DNA from: Adiantum capillus-veneris
Taxonomy: Eukaryota > Streptophyta > Polypodiopsida > Polypodiales > Pteridaceae
Direction of reading: 5' to 3'
Assembly: GCA_014529385.2 (NCBI GenBank)
Contig: CM043948.1
Coordinates: forward strand, 20,955,951-21,019,950
DNA: 64,000 nucleotides
The notes beneath the pieces were generated by a model. The model searched no databases and was not told the DNA's origin. It was given only the letters and a program-made list of their open reading frames with translations. Of this stretch, positions 61,666 through 64,000 are shown piece after piece; position 1 is the stretch's first letter, and every line of letters begins with the position of its first letter. The position numbers and the translations under genes were made by a program.

Positions 61666-62324
61666 AGTACACCATTGGCAATGAGCATACCCGTGCTATT
61701 ACACATGTGTAAAAGTAACTTTCTATAGTGATCAGGCTCTTTCTCATCCATTGAAGTACGATCATACAAGTGAACTTCCTCCAACTCCCTTGAAATGTAT
61801 GGCATATCAAATTGTTGAGTATCATGTTGCAATGTTTTTGTGCGAGCATTCATATCCCCAAATACAATAACATCACCTTCACCTTTGAAATAAGCAATGT
61901 CCTCTTCCAAATCAGAAAATGGTTGATCTCTATCCATGCAAGCATAAAAGGGAGAATCATGATGAGGAATGTAGCAACCGGCTACAAAAATGGGTGCTCC
62001 TTTTGGTGTCATAATTTTCAGCCATACATAACGTTTGTACTTGTCATCTTTCACAATTGATACAAAATCTTCCAATCCTTTCTTAACCATACATGCTAAC
62101 CCTCCTTGTCCTCTTTGTTGCTTGAGATTCTTTGGCCACATCAATGAATGTACATTGTAATCCTCCAAGCCGTCAATCCTTTGTGTATCATGCTCCCAAG
62201 TTTCAACAAGAAGTACAACATCGGCTTTGCTTGTTAGTTCATCAATGCCAACCCCCACATTCCATGGGTATTCATTACAATTCCAAAAGAATATTTTCAA
62301 TTGTAACTCGGTCTCATAGGTCAC
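61611..62324 (-). pseudogene. LINE ORF2: apurinic-type endonuclease domain
   Basis: It begins MTYETELQLKIFFWNCNEYP with the N of the first metal-site strand and continues with VVLLVETWE, whose Glu is catalytic. FVAGCYIPH and VIVFGDMNARTK (Asp and Asn of the active site) follow. A one-base shift near 61650 separates it from the SDH end in the next frame. The endonuclease nicks the target DNA to start reverse transcription. Confidence 0.88.
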
Positions 62325-62330
62325 GCATCC

Positions 62331-63280
62331 CTATTTGCTTGAGAGACTTGCCTCCTCCTTGGGCACATTTTCTTCATGAGAGATCTCCTTGTTTTTATTA
62401 TTCTTTTCCTCATATGCCTTGCGACGCATATTTTGTTGCTTAATAGTGCGATCTTCACATACAAAACATTTTGTATCCCTCAAATAGATCCAACTATTAT
62501 CAAGGATAATCTTTCGCTTGGTCTCATCCGGCATGGTGCATACAATTGGCCGTTCTCCCGAGCGAGGAGCTCCTTGCTTCCCCACTCTATGTGCTCCATA
62601 GACCATAACTCCGGACATGCCAAAGTGGGTTTTGAAGAAATCTTCAATAACAATGGCAAGAGAAGGAGGTGTCTCTAACTTCTCTTCGGGAATTCCACGA
62701 ATAACAATGTTCTTGGAACGTCGCTCCCGTTCTTTCAACTCCTCCACATCCACATTCTCAACATTCTTTGTTTGAACCATAGCTTGCATGAGTGAGGAAT
62801 TAGAAACCACATTGCTACCACATACATCAGCCAAGACTTGTTTGTGCATACATTTTTCATGTCGCATACATCCCGGCTCATAGTGTCAAATTTCTCCTCT
62901 TTCAATACATGGTCATGCTCTACTTTGCTCATCCGCTCCTTCAAAGCATTCAAGTCCACAAGAGAGCGTTTACATTCCTTGACTTCCTCTTCAAGTTGCA
63001 TCAAACGTGTTGTTTGCATCTCAAGTGTCCTCTTGAGATTTTCATTCTCAACCACAAGTACCCTTAGTGTGCCATTCTCCATTGCAAGTGCTCGTAAGTC
63101 TTCGCCTTGTTTGTTTACGGTCTCTTGCAATGATACCAAGTACGCCATGATCATGGTTTCCGATGTCGTTGGTTGGGTGGTTGTGTTGCTATCTCCACAC
63201 TTAGGAGATTTTGGATCACTTTCCACAATGGTTGTGGATCTTGTTGAAGAAGAAGAACCCTTGCGAGTGCCGGAAGACAT
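62331..63280 (-). pseudogene. LINE ORF1: coiled coil plus RRM-like RNA-binding domain
   Basis: The first frame (63280-62735) starts MSSGTRKGSSSSTRS, then shows a heptad-rich coiled coil (about residues 50-125: ENENLKRTLEMQTTRLMQLE). A frameshift near 62850 leads to a second frame (62867-62331). It contains ERERRSKNIVIRGIPEEK, GAHRVGK, RPIVCTMPDETKRKIILDN and QQNMRRKAYEE, the pattern of the RRM-like domain of animal L1 ORF1p. A lysine-rich tail follows. No CCHC knuckle is seen. ORF1 proteins bind element RNA as trimers or oligomers. Confidence 0.8.
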
Positions 63281-63505
63281 TGTATGTAAAATAGGAGATG
63301 AGAATCAATTTTGTTGAACCTGTTCACTTCGGAAATGCTGCTACAGAAATGCCTTCCATAACTCTGAAAATTTCTGTCTTTACATCAATGCGTAGAGGAC
63401 TTCGTGCTCTTCGATTGAGGCTATAGATCACCCAAATCGGAGTTCGGATGAAGAAGTTATGATCAAAAGAGTGGACTGCTGTCTACTAGGTCAAAAAACG
63501 GCTGC

Positions 63506-63942
<437 letters not shown>

Positions 63943-64000
63943 GTCCCTATAGTACTTTTGGGGACTCTCGGGCGCTTATTATGTTACCAAAGGCAAGCTA

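Overview
The window is nuclear DNA of a land plant. It is dominated by transposable elements and by very long AG/CT, CA/TG and homopolymer tracts. One host gene stands out as intact: a nine-exon cytochrome P450 at 43440-56798 whose exons total 483 codons with matching splice phases and no stop. A seed-free vascular plant, perhaps a fern, is my best guess. The reasons are the mix of Ty1, Ty3 and LINE families, a PPR pseudogene of the repetitive PLS style, and the size of the introns. This is inference only, and no marker gene settles it.

Layout. 0.4-1.3 kb: decayed Ty3 protease-to-RT linker on the minus strand. 1.9-4.6 kb: a chimera in which a Ty3 reverse transcriptase start runs in frame into the back half of a Ty1/copia polyprotein, ending in a 227-bp LTR. 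5.7-12.5 kb: a copia element with 227-bp LTRs and a CATGT target duplication, broken in the middle by a 5'-truncated retroelement with a 2.6-kb LTR. 13.5-28.4 kb: a large Athila-like Ty3 element (tRNA-Asp-type primer site, gag, protease, RT, RNase H, integrase). It is followed by a second retropepsin-like domain and a further ORF, which is split by a minus-strand solo copy of the same 2.6-kb LTR. 28.6-32.7 kb: telomere-like repeats, a decayed unknown ORF, long AG tracts and a C39 run. 32.7-41.5 kb: a young Ty3 chromovirus with 1.6-kb LTRs, a chromodomain, two in-frame stops, a frameshift and a mutated RT active site.

42-57 kb: LINE 3' debris, then the P450. Its chemistry is that of a membrane-anchored haem monooxygenase of the CYP85 clan, closest by eye to CYP88 (ent-kaurenoic acid oxidase) proteins. 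Its introns have collected LINE remnants, tRNA-derived SINEs, a five-unit PPR pseudogene and microsatellites. 58.8-63.5 kb: a nearly complete minus-strand LINE (coiled-coil/RRM-like ORF1, endonuclease, RT, zinc finger) inserted in a compound minisatellite.

The most unusual observation is the canonical DTG retropepsin-like domain downstream of integrase in the 13.5-28.4 kb element. The usual protease position carries DGG instead. None of the retroelement copies has a fully open set of frames, so all appear non-autonomous.
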